A stretch of 64,000 bases of DNA from Sporobolomyces roseus. Lineage: Eukaryota; Basidiomycota; Microbotryomycetes; Sporidiobolales; Sporidiobolaceae. Below, piece after piece: positions 22,893 to 34,958 of this stretch. The notes under the pieces were generated by a model. That model was not told the DNA's origin. It saw nothing but the letters and a program-made list of their open reading frames with translations, and ran no database searches. The stretch spans positions 1,426,001 through 1,490,000 of the forward strand of contig JADILM010000003.1 of the NCBI GenBank assembly GCA_016617785.1. The letters run 5' to 3'. The position numbers and the translations under genes were made by a program. The first letter of the stretch is position 1. Every line of letters begins with the position of its first letter.

Positions 22893-24162
22893 ATGCCACG
22901 CAAAACAGCAGCAGCAGAAGAGAACGATAACCTGAACAGACAGGTACGCTACCCTATCACACGAATGAAAGTGTGTTGAACTAAAGGAAGGATTCTTGTG
23001 TTGTGTCGCTCTAGAGTCTCAAAGCGGCTCTTTGGTATACTGTTACAAAGGTGAGTCTCTCCTTGTTAGTATCAGCGTGTACGGTACGCTGAATCCAGAC
23101 AAGGGTTCCATAGATCGCTCAAGAAGAAGGTGTGCCCCTCCCTCTCCTTCCTCTCGCCTTATGCGCGGCGAGTCCGATCAAACAGAAGCTGACGATGTAA
23201 TGGCGCGAGAATACCAAAGAGTTGAATCTACCATTTGCAGCATCCGAACACTTCGTCGCGAGTTTAGCAGAGATCGTGTTTCAACAAGCCTGTACGTCCA
23301 GCTCCTCACTTTGACTCCCTCGATAGACACTGACGAAGTTCGGTTGTTGAGGTACGTACAGTGTCGTTAGGGAAAGATTTGGAAAGTTTCGCAAAGTGAG
23401 TTCACACGATTCGGAAACTATTCTCGCTCTTCCTCAAGGCTAAGTAGTATCCGCAATCCCTGAATCACAGGCACGCTGGGAGGACGACAGTCAACGTTGA
23501 CGATGTCAAGGTAAGCTCCTTTCCGCTGGTCTCGACAGAGCTTATCTCTAATTCCTTCGTTTTCGCAATTCTAGCTTTCGGCTCGTCGTAATGAACCTCT
23601 CGTGCGTCTCCGATCTCCCTCTGGTTCTCTCTCTTATCACTCTCACTCATTCGATGAATAACAGTACGAACAACTCTGTACCTCAGCAACAGCACACGGT
23701 TTAGCCCTGAGCGATCTCAAAGCCGATTCGAAACCCAAACTGAAGCTATCCCGAGCTACTTCCGTCACTACCACCACCAGTAAATCGACGAAATCTAAAT
23801 CAGTCGACAAAGGGAAAGGGAAAGAAAAGGAGCAGAGTAAGAGTAAAGGGAATGGAAAGGGAAAAGGGAAAGGGAAAGCTAAAGATAGTTCTAGTGATTC
23901 ATCTTCTTCTTCTTCTGAAGAGGAGGTGGTCCGACCAGTCAAGAAGAAGAGTAATACGAGTGGGAAGAAGAAAGTGGTGATGCCTCCGAATGGGGGAGGC
24001 GGATTCGTTAGTGCGAAAGAAGTGAAAAAGAGGAAAGCATCTGGAGTGGTTAGTGATAGTGAGGAGGAAGGAGGGGGAAGGAGTAGTAGGGAAAGTACGT
24101 TTGATAGTGTTTTACACGATAGTGATGATGCGAGGAGGAAGAAGAAGAAACAAAAAAAGTAG
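22893..24162 (+). CDS. MHF1: CENP-S/MHF1 histone-fold protein with long basic tail
   Basis: Predicted histone-fold partner of CENP-X, acting in the inner kinetochore and in Fanconi-type DNA repair (MHF complex). Eight exons. The fold begins SLKAALWYTVTKIAQEE and continues EHFVASLAEIVFQQALSLGKDLESFAKHAGRTTVNVDDVKL, then ARRNEPLYEQL, which aligns block by block with CENP-S. Exon 3 (23114-23129) is 16 bases. The last exon adds an unusual tail of about 165 residues: GKGK repeats, an S-rich acidic patch (SSSDSSSSSSEEE), and KKKK-type clusters ending KKKKQKK. The tail resembles a nucleolar or DNA-binding low-complexity region and is far longer than in typical family members. The gene converges on 14-3-3. 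Confidence 0.9.
23810..23882 (+). repeat. GGGAAA-type minisatellite encoding Gly-Lys repeats
   Basis: Degenerate tandem array of AAAGGG/GGGAAA units inside the last exon of the CENP-S gene, read as alternating Lys and Gly with Ser. Likely expands and contracts in units of three or six bases without breaking the frame. Confidence 0.75.
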
Positions 24163-24608
24163 ACACTCGAACTCTCTGCATTCTCGCTCTCTCTCTCTCT
24201 CTAGGTGCAGTTTCTGTCAATGCGATGTGCTCTCTATCGAAGACTGTGGTTGAGAACTTGGGGATTGATTGATGAAGAGAGAGAGAGGACAGAACGAGCA
24301 AGAAGAAAGACAGAAAAAAAAGACGAGAACTAGTTGAGAAATGGAGAGAAGTTAAACTTAGAAAAGACGAAAGAAAGATCTTGAGGGAGTAGTAGCTAGG
24401 GGGAGAGTAGGAGAGGGAGAGACGAGGAGGGAAAAGGAAGAAGGGGGTGGTGTACGATTCGGAAACAGTTTCTCCCTCGATAATTTCACGTCCCCTTTCC
24501 TTTTTTCCCGCGAAACGACAACAAAACTGAAAGAAAAATTCAACCCCTTTAGAAAATTCGACGACGGCTATCACTTGCGGAGAGAGAGAGAGAGAAGGAA
24601 GGAAGGGT
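24163..24608. other. Convergent 3' intergenic region with GA and CT microsatellites
   Basis: 446 bases between the CENP-S and 14-3-3 stop codons. (CT)n at about 24186-24204, GA-rich DNA over 24270-24430 and (GA)n at about 24581-24597. An A8 run lies near 24314-24321. No coding region is supported; open frames here are low-complexity shadows. Confidence 0.45.
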
Positions 24609-25802
24609 TTAGGCGGAAGCTTCAGTCGAAGCGGGAACCTCGGGCTTTGATTCTTCAGTAGGTTTGGCGTCGTCCTCGGTCGAAAGATCCGAAGTCCAGA
24701 GGCTATTCGATCGGAACAAAAATGAGTCCAATCGCTCATGTAGAGGGAAGAAGGGGAGAAAAACGCACGTGAGGTTATCACGAAGGAGTTGCATGATCAA
24801 AGTAGAATCCTTGTAAGATTCTTCAGAGAGGGTGTCGAGTTCAGCGATCGCGTCATCGAACGCCATCTTTGCCAAATGGCAAGCCTTCTCGGGCGAGTTG
24901 AGGATCTCGTAGTAGAAGACGGAGAAGTTCAACGCGAGACCGAGTCGGATTGGATGAGTAGGTGCGAGTTCGGAAGAGGCGATCTCGGAAGCCGTCTTGT
25001 ACGACTCGTGAGCGGCGTCAGAAGCCTTCTCGCGTTGATCTCCAGCGGCGAATTCGGCGAGGTAACGGTGGTAATCTCCCTTCATCTTGTGGTAGAAGAC
25101 CTAAAAACCGACTCTCTCTCTCTATCGTCAGTTCCACTCAATCCAACCAGATGCTGATCCAAGTGAGGTCGTACCTTTGATTCACCGGCTTGAGCAGCAG
25201 GGATAAGGTGATCGTCGAGAACCTTGAGGATATCGTTGCAAACATCTCCCAATTCAGCTTCAACTTTCTCACGGTATTGCTTGATCTTTGAAACCTGACT
25301 CGAGTTTCCTTTCGACTCTTCCTTTTGTTCGATCGAAGAGATGATCCTCCACGAAGCACGACGAGCTCCGATGACATTCTTGTAGGAAACGGAAAGGAGG
25401 TTGCGTTCTTCGACGGTGAGTTCTGTACCGAGTTTGGCGACTTCCTTCATCTCGTTGACCATCTAGTGATTATTTGGGAGTGCAATGTTAGCTTTCGAAT
25501 GAACTTTCTCGAGTTTCGGAGTTGAGCGAATCTTGTAGAAACTCACCTCGTCGTATCGCTCTGCTTGCCTAGTTGCGAATAATATAGATCGAACGAGTCA
25601 GTATACAGCAGTGAAAGCCGAAAGACAGAGGATGAGGAGTTGGGAATAAATTGATTGAAAGAGAGGCCTTGAGAGGGTGACAAGTGGGTGACGAATGAAG
25701 ACAGAGAGAGAGGGAGAGAGAGAAAGAAGGAAAGGACTGGACTCACTCGCTCAATCGAGCCATGTAGACGTGAGCTTCCCGGGATGAAGTATCGGCAGAC
25801 AT
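24609..25802 (-). CDS. 14-3-3 protein
   Basis: Phosphoserine/phosphothreonine-binding adaptor, dimeric, cytosolic. Five exons encode 263 residues. Both signatures are present: [11 protein letters not shown] at 46-56 and [20 protein letters not shown] at about 218-237. The phosphate-binding residues Lys54, Arg61, Arg134 and Tyr135 are intact. The acidic C-terminal tail (about 238-263) is divergent as usual. Exon 1 (25747-25802) is followed by a 178-base intron and then a 22-base exon (25547-25568) encoding the EQAERYDE segment. Most fungi have one or two copies, such as BMH1/BMH2; I cannot tell which this corresponds to. Confidence 0.96.
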
Positions 25803-26434
25803 TTGGTTTGTAGTTTGAGGTGGGAGTGGGAGCAAGGAGGAGAGAAGACGAGATACGCGAACTCGAGACTAGAGGATTGAGAAACGAGAGTCTAGAAGGG
25901 CGTGGAAGAGGATTGATGACTATCTTCAATGGATAGTAGGTACCAGTGGGAGTCCATGAAGGAGAGTGAGAGGTGAATCGAAGGTTGGTCGTGTTTGGAG
26001 AGAGAGGTCGGACGATGCGAGATGGACACAAGAGCGAACAAGGGAGGGAGGGTGAAGCTCATCAGTACAGCTGATCTGTATGGTCAATGAGAGCTTTATG
26101 TACTCACGAGTCCTTGTAGAGTTGCAGTGAAAGGTGAGGAGCAACCGCCTTCTCGCTCTCGCCTCACATCTTCTCGCTAATTTCCAGTCGCTCTCTGGAC
26201 TGCTGTATTGTCGACTAAATCGTAACGTGGATCGTACGCTGGCTTCTGTAAGCTCACAAGCCGAGAGAGCCAAAGAGGTCTGAGAGTTTTCGCGAAATTC
26301 GAACAGAAATTAGCTTTCTCAACCAGCGAGACTGTAGAGACTAATAAGTCAGGACATCCTCTATAGCATATGTGCGAGGAGAGCTAGAGAAAAGAAGACG
26401 ATTCGGCGGGAGATTTTGTCCGCAAAATTGCGAA
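25803..26434. promoter_or_regulatory. Divergent promoter: 14-3-3 / D-2-hydroxyglutarate dehydrogenase
   Basis: 632 bases between the two ATGs, one of the longest gaps in the window. The left half, transcribed toward 14-3-3, is GA-rich on the plus strand. TTTTCGCGAAATTCG lies near 26287-26301, and TTGCGAA at 26428-26434 directly abuts the dehydrogenase ATG. No gene is supported here. Confidence 0.5.
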
Positions 26435-28612
26435 ATGAACAGTTTGACTCGCTCTACATCTCACCGCTCAGATATGCCAGCCCGAACACCCTCGATCCAA
26501 GCAGCTACGCGTTCATTGCGACGAGCGCCCTCTGCTCCCGCCTCGAAGCGCTCCGTCTCCGTTCTCTCCTCCTCTTCCCTTCGACCTCACTTACCCTCTT
26601 CTTCCACCCTCCCTACTCCACGCACCCTCTCCGCTTCCTTCTCTACCACTCCCTCAAGATCAGCCGAACCCATCCCACCCCGTCGAACCGAATACAAGAA
26701 GTTGGATCACTCGGACGTCTCTCACTTCCGATCGATTCTCTCTTCCCCTTCTTCCATCGTCACTACCATCTCTTCCCCCTCTGGAGAATGGACCCCTTGT
26801 ACAACAGACGATTTGACGGGTTACAACACGGATTGGATGGACAAGTACAAAGGATCTAGTCAGATCTTGTTGAAACCAAAGAATACGAAAGAGGTTAGCG
26901 AGATTATCAAGTATTGTTACGAGAAGAGGATCGCTGTGATCCCTCAAGGAGGTAATACCGGATTGGTAGGAGGAGGTGTACCAGTTTATGATGAATTGAT
27001 CTTGAGTACGGAAGGGATGAATGGAATTAGAGAATTCGATGAAGTATCAGGTGAGGTCGTGCCTCTTGCCTCTTCCATCTAACTCGTTCAACTCATCACA
27101 AGTCTCGCAAGTGTAGGTATCCTCACTGCCGATGGAGGAGCGATTCTTGAATCCCTATCAAACTACCTTCATCCGAAAGGTTACATGATGCCCCTCGACC
27201 TCGGTGCGAAAGGTTCTTGTCACATCGCAGGAAACATCTCTACGAATGCGGGAGGACTCAGGTTATTGAGGTACGGGTCATTGCATGGAACGGTACTTGG
27301 TATTGAGGCCGTCTTGCCCGATGAGAATGGAACGGTTTTGAGTATCAATATGCCTGGAGATGGGAAAGCTGGTGCGCTCAGGAAGGATAACACTGGTCAG
27401 TTCTCATCTTGCTCTCAGTCTGCATGATCCGTTTGACTGACCTTGGAGATACGGAATTGACAGGTTACGATTTGAAACAATTATTTATCGGTGCTGAGGG
27501 AACTTTGGGAATAGTCACTGGTGTCTCCATCATGACTCCTCGACTACCATCAGTATGTTATCCCTGACTCTCAGCTGATCTCCAACTCACGAGTTCTCCT
27601 TCTCCAGGCAATTAACGTCGCAGTCCTCTCCGTTCCCTCTTTCGAACTCGTTCAAAAAGTCTTCACCGAAACCCGACAACACCTCGGCGAGATCCTCTCT
27701 GCGTTCGAATTCTTCGATCAAGAAGGACTAGACATGGTTCTCGAACATACTGGTGCTAAAACACCTTTTGAGAGTGAACCTGAGGGAGGGAAAGCGTTTT
27801 ACGTTTTGATCGAGACGAGTGGATCAAACAAAGATCATGACGATGAGGTACGCTCTTGCTTTCTTTCTAACTGTCTATCGAAGATTTCGAGTTGATCGAG
27901 TTGCTGGGGCCCACAGAAATTGGGAGGATTACTTGAATCGCTTCTCGAGAACGGCACAGTCTCGGACGGAGTTCTGGCACAAGACGAAACTCAAGTCCAA
28001 TCTTTATGGTCACTCCGCGAGTCCCTCCCTGAAGCAGCGGGTAAACTTGGACGAGTGTACAAGTACGATCTGAGTATGCCTGTCAAGGATATGTACTCTT
28101 TGGTTGAGGAAGCTAGGGAACGATTCGAGAAGATGGGGATCGATGAGATCAAGACTACGGTTGGTTACGGTCATATCGGTGATGGTGAGTCGCTCTCTCC
28201 GCTCAGATCTCACGAGAATGAAACTGAGGGAACTGCGAATCACAGGTAATCTGCATATCAACATTGTCGCGAAAGATTGGAGCTCCAAGGTTGAGAAGAC
28301 TATCGAGCCATGGATTTATGAGGCTACCGGTATGCGCCTTCTCTTTTCGAGCTGTCTCATCAAATCACTGATCCCTCGAACATGACTTTAGCGAAACGAA
28401 ACGGTTCAATCTCTGCGGAACACGGTCTCGGATTGATGAAAGCGCCCTACATCGGCTACTCGAAGTCAGACGCCGCCGTTCAAGTCATGCAACAACTGAG
28501 GTCAATGTTCGACAAGCGAAGGATCTTGAGCCCTCACAAATACCTTCCTGATGCCGACATTCCCAAGGATACGATGGGAGCTCAGCAAGGTAGTGATGGA
28601 GCACCTCACTAG
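26435..28612 (+). CDS. Mitochondrial FAD-linked D-2-hydroxyglutarate dehydrogenase
   Basis: Oxidises D-2-hydroxyglutarate (yeast Dld2/Dld3 type); related enzymes use D-lactate. Seven exons. A Ser/Arg-rich N terminus of about 75 residues looks like a mitochondrial presequence, with an internal ATG at residue 14 (MPARTP) as a possible second start. The FAD-binding PCMH domain has [15 protein letters not shown] and the [20 protein letters not shown] block. The oxidase C-terminal domain has [41 protein letters not shown] and [11 protein letters not shown], the last two holding the expected metal and active-site His/Glu residues. The block pattern follows D2HGDH more closely than D-lactate dehydrogenase. 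Its 3' end lies 85 bases from that of the tyrosyl-tRNA synthetase. Confidence 0.94.
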
Positions 28613-28697
28613 ATTGATAGAAGTGGGACAATGTACATATCCGATAAACTTGACCGTGACAGCGCGAGAAGATCTAAATATTTTCAAAGTGCAAGAT

Positions 28698-30393
28698 CTA
28701 ATTCTTCGATGAAACGCTGTCTACAATCGCATCCTTCAACTTCTGAGTCTCCTCGATCCCAACTTGTACTCCCCCCTTCGCTGTGTCCGCCGCCGCCTTT
28801 GCCGCATCCCTCGCCTTCTCCTCAGGAGTTTTCAAATGCTCAGGTTTAGGGGTGTACTTCTTCTCCTTCTTCTTCGCCGCAGGTTTGACTTCTGGAGGGT
28901 AAGCCTTCTCGTTTGCCTGTTTGAATTCTTCACTCGAAGCGAATTCCGCTTGAATCGGTGCGAGGAGTGCGTTGATAGCTGCGACGACAGAAGATTTGAG
29001 ATCTCCCGGGTGTACCTCTTGTTTCGAGTAAGCCTCCTCCAGTTGCTCGACCGTCCCGAAATGAACGTCGGATCCTCCATGTTTCGGGTCTCCCTTGATC
29101 GTGAACACTGCTGATTCTTCTCCTGCCCAAACTCGTTCCGAACTCCTTCCTTGTCCCTTCATCAATTCTCCGATAGGTACGACGACGTGTCGAATGAATG
29201 CGAGTACTCCGTTGCCTTCAACTTCTCCTGGTGCGCAATGAGCTTTTTGGATCTTGGATTTGACGGCCGAAGGTGGGTCAAGGAAATCGATTTTCGAATT
29301 GGGGTCGGATGAAGACATCTTTCCTCCTGAGAGTCCAGGTACCATTTGGTTCATGAGATGAGATCGTTTCGAGTATCCGATTTTTGGGAGGTAAGCTTCG
29401 GCGTAGGTGAAGATTTTGCGCTGTGAGGAAAGGGAGTACGCAATTAGCACCGTCGAACAGAGCGAGAGTAGCGATGTTCTTGACTCACTTGATCGACACC
29501 ACCGAACTGGAAGTCAACCTTGAGGTACTCCTCGTCGAGAGCTTGGAGGAGAGGGTAGAGGAGACCAGAAAGTAGGGGACTAGAGACCTGCTTGACGACT
29601 TCTGCTCCAGCCTTTCTCGCATCGTGTTCCGAAGTGATGGAGGTGAGCTTATATTTGTCGAGGTTGTAGTTCGCGTCGTACTGGTAAGAAGAACCGACGA
29701 CGAACTTGAGTTGTTCGAGGGGAAGGTGGAGGGATCGGAAGACGGCGGTGATGAGAAGTCGGTAGTATTCGACGCGGGCAGAGACGAGCTCGATGGGAGC
29801 TTTCAGGTTGTCGAGGAAAGCGTGGACGTCTAGAGGAGCACTGGGTGCGTGAGCGAATGTAGCGAAACTGTCTGCATTTAGAAGAGGACGTACCGGCAAG
29901 GAGGACCTTGACCTCAACACCAGCCGTCAAGAAGTCGGCGATCTTGGCGAGAGGAACGAAGTAACCCAAATGCGCTGTAGAGAGAGGGGAAGCACGAGAG
30001 TTAGCTATCCGAACGAAGCCAGTTTCTGCAATTCATCTCCCCCATTGCCTCCTCGTGAGCGAAGAGTGGTAGAGCTCTGGACTTACGTCGTCCAGTAGGA
30101 GCAGTTCCCCAGTAAGCCACCGGATCCCTCTCTTCCAACAAAGTCTTTAATTGTTCTCCTCCGAGAACCTCATTCAAATTGCGAGTGATGACCTCGTACT
30201 TCTCAGCAGGCGTACTATATAGGTTACGAGTAGTCACAGTAGCGTTTCGAACCGTTGTGATTGAGGTTAATGATGAGAAATGTGAGATCAAAGAAATGAG
30301 CGAATTGTCTGAAGAGGAAGCGGAGAGAGCGGCTTACAGTTTGGCAGCGATTGTTGGAGGTACAGGGAGTGATCCTTCGGGTGCTTCAGCCAT
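28698..30393 (-). CDS. TYS1: Cytosolic tyrosyl-tRNA synthetase
   Basis: Class Ic synthetase that charges tRNA-Tyr. Five exons. The start is [13 protein letters not shown] at 30393, spliced to [16 protein letters not shown]. The HIGH-type motif falls across an intron as APTGR|AHLGYF, and the second signature is [13 protein letters not shown]. Other hallmarks: [40 protein letters not shown]. The C-terminal 55 residues are Lys/Ala-rich and charged, as in other fungal enzymes. There is no EMAP-II-like domain, so it is the fungal short form. Confidence 0.95.
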
Positions 30394-30910
30394 ATCGAGA
30401 GTTGCAAGGGAATGGGTTGAGTCAAAAAGACAGTTTCGCAACTTGCACTCGAACGCTTCACTGCTTGACTGCTCCTCCGACTCGGTTCATAGACCCTGAC
30501 ACTCCTGATCTATCACTAAGGAGAGCGATGGCTGGCGCTTCGTGCTGCAGTCGCTCTCTCGCCCTCTCTCGTCTTCTTTTCGCTTTCGACCTATCAATCT
30601 CGCCTTGTCCTGCGCTGAGCTCGCTGTACGCCTTCGCGGGCCTTCCAAGCGACTCAGCTACGATTCGCGACTTGCACCTTCGGAGTAGTCGTCGAATGGC
30701 CGGTCTCGCACCTCCGTTCGTCCGCTTTTTCGAAGAACCGGAGATGCTCCGAAGCTCCCACTTCCATTCGCTCTCGCTCTTGCTCTCCTAGAAACGAAGC
30801 TCTACTAACAATACAGCACATATAGGGAGACGTAGTGATACAGGAACCAATTCGTAAGGTAAGGTGAAGCAAAACGAAAATTAGCGGTCTTAAAAGTTAT
30901 CGTAACCTGT
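30394..30910 (-). promoter_or_regulatory. Upstream region of the tyrosyl-tRNA synthetase gene
   Basis: 517 bases between the synthetase start and the stop of the next minus-strand gene. TTGCGAA (minus strand, 30435-30441) sits 42 bases upstream of the ATG. The middle (30500-30790) is open in several frames but shows no family similarity. Confidence 0.4.
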
Positions 30911-33900
30911 TCATTTCTGATCAGGATATTGAGCGAGGTTGACTGAAGAGAGTTTTCCAGCGACGCTAGCGGACGCAGGATGATGATGGCGAGTACCGTC
31001 GACTGTTGTAGAAGAATCGGATCCTTGTCGAGGGTGTCCGACAGCGCTTTGGAGCTGTACGCGCCAGACACATCATTAGTCGATGAACAAGGCACAGGAG
31101 AGACTCGAACGTACGTCAGAAGCCAATCCGATGAGAGCAAGTGCGTGAATTCGAGAGTAATGCTCTTCGAGAGTCTTCGCAAGTCGTCTCGCTTCGCTCT
31201 GCAGATCGTCAATGCGCGTCAGCCTACGCCGCCGAGAGTAAGTAGCTGAGAATAAAGACGACTCACGGTATCTTTCCTCGCAGCGATACTCGAAGGAGGA
31301 GGGTTCTCCCCATGAAGATCCCAAATTCCTCCAGTCATCGATTCTCCTTCAGCGAGTTCTAGAGGTTCAGGGGAGTCGGTCACTCGAGAAGGTTCACCGG
31401 GAGGGAGGTTGTTCGATTTCGAGGTCGAGGATTTCGAATTCTTCTTCTTCTCGGCTGCTTCCTGAGCTCGTCGAGTGATTCGTTTCGCTTCTTCTCTGAC
31501 AGACTTTTGTAGATGTTCTGCAGAAGGCGAACACGTGAGCTTGATCCATCAGCAGGGAACGAAAGAAAGGATGGCGTACTTTCGCGATGTTTGTTGACTT
31601 TTCGTTGTTCTCGAGCAAACTTCTTGTCCCAGATAGCCTCTGTTCGAAGCAATCATGATCAGCTATGCACAAGGATATGACTGCTGGGGAAACGGTACGT
31701 ACTACCAGCGAGATACCGCTTGACAGGACCCTCTTTGATCAAACCCAAATCTTCTTTATCGAGAGTCAAAGCCTGCATCTGATTCTCCGGTTCCATCGGT
31801 CTCACGATCCCTGTGATTGAGATTCGTTCCCTAATCATGTTGTCGACATACTCTGGTCGATTGAAAGGTTGAGTACCAGTATAAATCGTTTGTTCGATGT
31901 TCGAGATCCGTCTAGCTTTACTCGAACTTGACGAAGAACGAGAAGATGGAGTCGAGAAGTTTCGACCGGGAGGTGATCGACGTGACGAGTTGATCGAGGC
32001 GTTACTCGGTGAAGGATCGTTTGTGGAGGGAGGAGCGAGAAAACCATTCTCGTCGTCCATGCCAGAAGGTTCAGCTGAGAAAGTTGCGGCTCCTTGCTCA
32101 GTCTTGGTGTCGGTGACGAAGAGAGCGAAGGAAGCGATAGCTCGGTAGCAGTACTTGGCGGTATCGGTGAAGGAGAACAGAGGTAAATCGTGACAAGCAT
32201 CGTCGTAAATTTGGAGGTGGACCTGTGAGACGAGTCGTCAACACTGATCTCTAGCCACAGTGTTTACAGAGCCGGCTCACCTTAGTTGGGGGATATTCTT
32301 TGCCTTTTGCAGTTCGAGTCGGATTCGCGTTGAGGATTCCTTCTCGAACAGGGTACTTTTCGGGATGAGCAGCTCGATGAGCCATCTTCGCACGGTCTTC
32401 AGGTCAGTCATGTCCTCGAAGGTGGATTGTGATTGAGACTTACGAAGATAGCTTCATCTCGCAGCACCTCCTTGTCGCCACACATAACGTAAAGAGGAGG
32501 CAGTCCTCCGAGACTTGGAGCGAAAGCAGGTGAAACGAAGGGGAACACAAGCTGTACGAGCGAGAGTGATCAGTGTGAGCGGAAAACTGAAAAAAAGAGA
32601 GGTAGCTCACTTGATCGTTGGTAGCGTAAAGTTGAATCTGATCCGCCAATTCTACCTCTTCTCCATCAATTTTCACCTTGATCACCTCTCCGATCTCTCC
32701 CTTTCCTTCTGACGAGTCCCCGATCGATTTCCCTTGCGTCTCATGTTGTTCAGCTCGCTGTGGATCATCTTCCGGTAGCTTCTCGACTTGATCTGCCAAT
32801 TCGAGACCTTTCTTGTGAGCGGCATGTGAGAGGTGATGGTGGGAGTGTTTCGAAGAGGGCGTGATCTCGGAGTCGGGAGCGTCGGGAGAGTGAGCGTGAG
32901 AACCGGAGAAAGCTCGTGCAGCTGCTTTGAGACCGTCGAGAGTGGTTGAGTGAGCAGCTCGTTTTCGGAATTCGGGAGGTGGAGGTGGCCACAACGTCGA
33001 AGGCTTGAAGAGGCTGAAGCCGTATGGTGCTGAGCATTCTCACGAGTCAGGACGTCGTTCTGAGCTTTGGATGAGAGAAGGAAAACGAACGAGGAATATC
33101 GGTTTCGGTATTTTGCAGAATCGAAGGAAAACTGTGAGTGAGATCTGAGGCGGGAAGAGATCAGCGGTGAGCGGTGGGATATAGAGAGTACAGCGCGACT
33201 TACCACACCAGGGTGAGAGGAGAACACCTTTAACGTCAAGAGTTGCGTCAGCTCAACTCAAAGGGGACAAACGGCGAACGGCTTACCTCCTGCTGGAGCT
33301 GGCAAACCTGCATCTCGGATCATGCATAGAAGAGCGAGAGTAAGGCCTCCTCCGGCCGAGTCACCGGCAATAACGATCTTTGCAGGGTCGACCGCTCGAT
33401 GTTTCGCACCGGGAGGAGGACGGATAAGGTAGAGATAAGCAGAGAGAGCATCTTGCACTGTCTCCTCGACCAAAGCTTAGTATGAAGCGCGTGATATATA
33501 GATTAGAAGACGTACGAGCGCAAGGGAAGGGAAATTGAGGAGCTAGACGATATTTGACGGAAAAGACTCGACCACTCATTTTGCGAGCGATCCTCCACAT
33601 CACGTAGCGATGTGTATTCATCGATCCGAAGAAGTACGCTCCTCCCCACAAGTAGAGGCAGAGTGGCATGTCGTCGAGGTCGGGAGAGTAATCGCTATCT
33701 TCGTGATAAGGTTGTTCGTTCGAAATCGGTTCCTCCTCCTCTCCATCGTACGCTCTACGCTGTCCCTCTATCGCTCTTCGCTCTGCCGCACTCTCGGTAT
33801 CTGACCCTTCGTCTGCACTGTTGTTTTCCGTCGTTGCCTCTGTTGGATTAGCAGGATCCAATCGACCATCTGCATCTTTCCCAACCTTTCTCCTCCGTCT

Positions 33901-34602
33901 CGCATCTTGCCTCGCCTTTTCCCTCATACCCTTCTCTTTCTCGTCCCTCGAGTCTGAGATCGACCCCGCCTTCTCCTTTCCGCCTTTCGCTTTCTCCCTC
34001 TTTTCTCGTTCTTTCGCCTCTTTCTCTAAACCTTGCCAATCCCTCTTCATACTGATCCATTCTCCATCGATCCCTGCCTCTTTGTGAGCTGTCCTCTGCC
34101 ACCATTCCCTTCCTCCTACCACTCTATTGATCTCTTCTTCGCCCAACGTCGAAATGATGACTTTGCCAGCTTCGAGTCGAGAAGAGAGGGGTACTACGAT
34201 TCGAATCACTCGAACCCAGAATGGTGCCGGGACGTAGTTGTTGCCGAAGGTTTGCGTCTCTTCTACTGTATGTAAAGCACTCTTCATGAACTATTTCCAT
34301 CGAAGAATGAGGTTAAGAGCGAAATCTCGAATGGATAATTCCGAAAGGGACGACTCACGAATTTCCGTAGAACGCTGAACGCCTCATCGAACAACAGACT
34401 GTTCCTCACTTCCCTAACGATCGGGAGAACGCGTTAAACACCGATCATTCGAGGTCTACCCTTCGAAAAAGTAACTTCGGGGAACTCACTGTTGAGCCGT
34501 CACCTCTTTCCGCTTGAAATAATGCCTCACGAAAGTAGTTCCAATCACTCCTAATCCCGATAGAGCTACTGTAAGGGTATTAAAGGGAAGTAATGCGTCC
34601 AT
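30911..34602 (-). CDS. Large HSL-family alpha/beta hydrolase (lipase/esterase-like), membrane-associated
   Basis: Predicted serine esterase of the hormone-sensitive lipase group, roughly 950 residues and many exons. The N terminus has one hydrophobic segment ([15 protein letters not shown]) and may anchor it in a membrane. A charged Glu/Lys/Arg insert precedes the fold. The oxyanion region reads [12 protein letters not shown], with Trp where the family HGGG has His. The nucleophile is GDSAGGG, the acid probably Asp in [14 protein letters not shown], and the His in [11 protein letters not shown] Ser/His-rich insert splits the lid region. The C-terminal third is Ser-rich, then helical and basic ([11 protein letters not shown]), ending NLAQYPDQK. 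The long linker architecture suggests lipid-droplet or ER association, by inference only. Internal exon boundaries are hand-called. Confidence 0.8.
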
Positions 34603-34958
34603 GTTTGTTTCTTCGGACTGAGGCGAGATGAGGGGGAGCTAAGCTAGCTGGAACTTGGAGTTGCTCTACTTTCTTGAGGATTACTGAGATGTTGTTCTAT
34701 ACGATCGAGGCGTTCATACGAGAGTGGAGGTAAGTGGGAGAAGGGGAAACATCAAGTTCGGCGATTTCGCAAGTTGACCAATTTTACTACTACTACCACA
34801 ACTCTTGGACTCACCAAAACATGACCTGAGCGATTTGATAGCACATCTAGTACTCTACACAGCCAGGAGACCTCGCCAGCTCGACAGCATCTTCAATCAT
34901 CGCTACTCTGTCGACTTTCATCAATTTTCCCCTCTTCCTCTCTTCCCCACCCACTGGA
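34603..34958. promoter_or_regulatory. Divergent promoter: HSL-type hydrolase / UPF0598 gene
   Basis: 356 bases between the two starts. TTCGCAA (plus) at 34766-34772 lies near the middle. An open frame at 34805-35134 crosses the UPF0598 start in another phase and is not supported. Confidence 0.45.
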
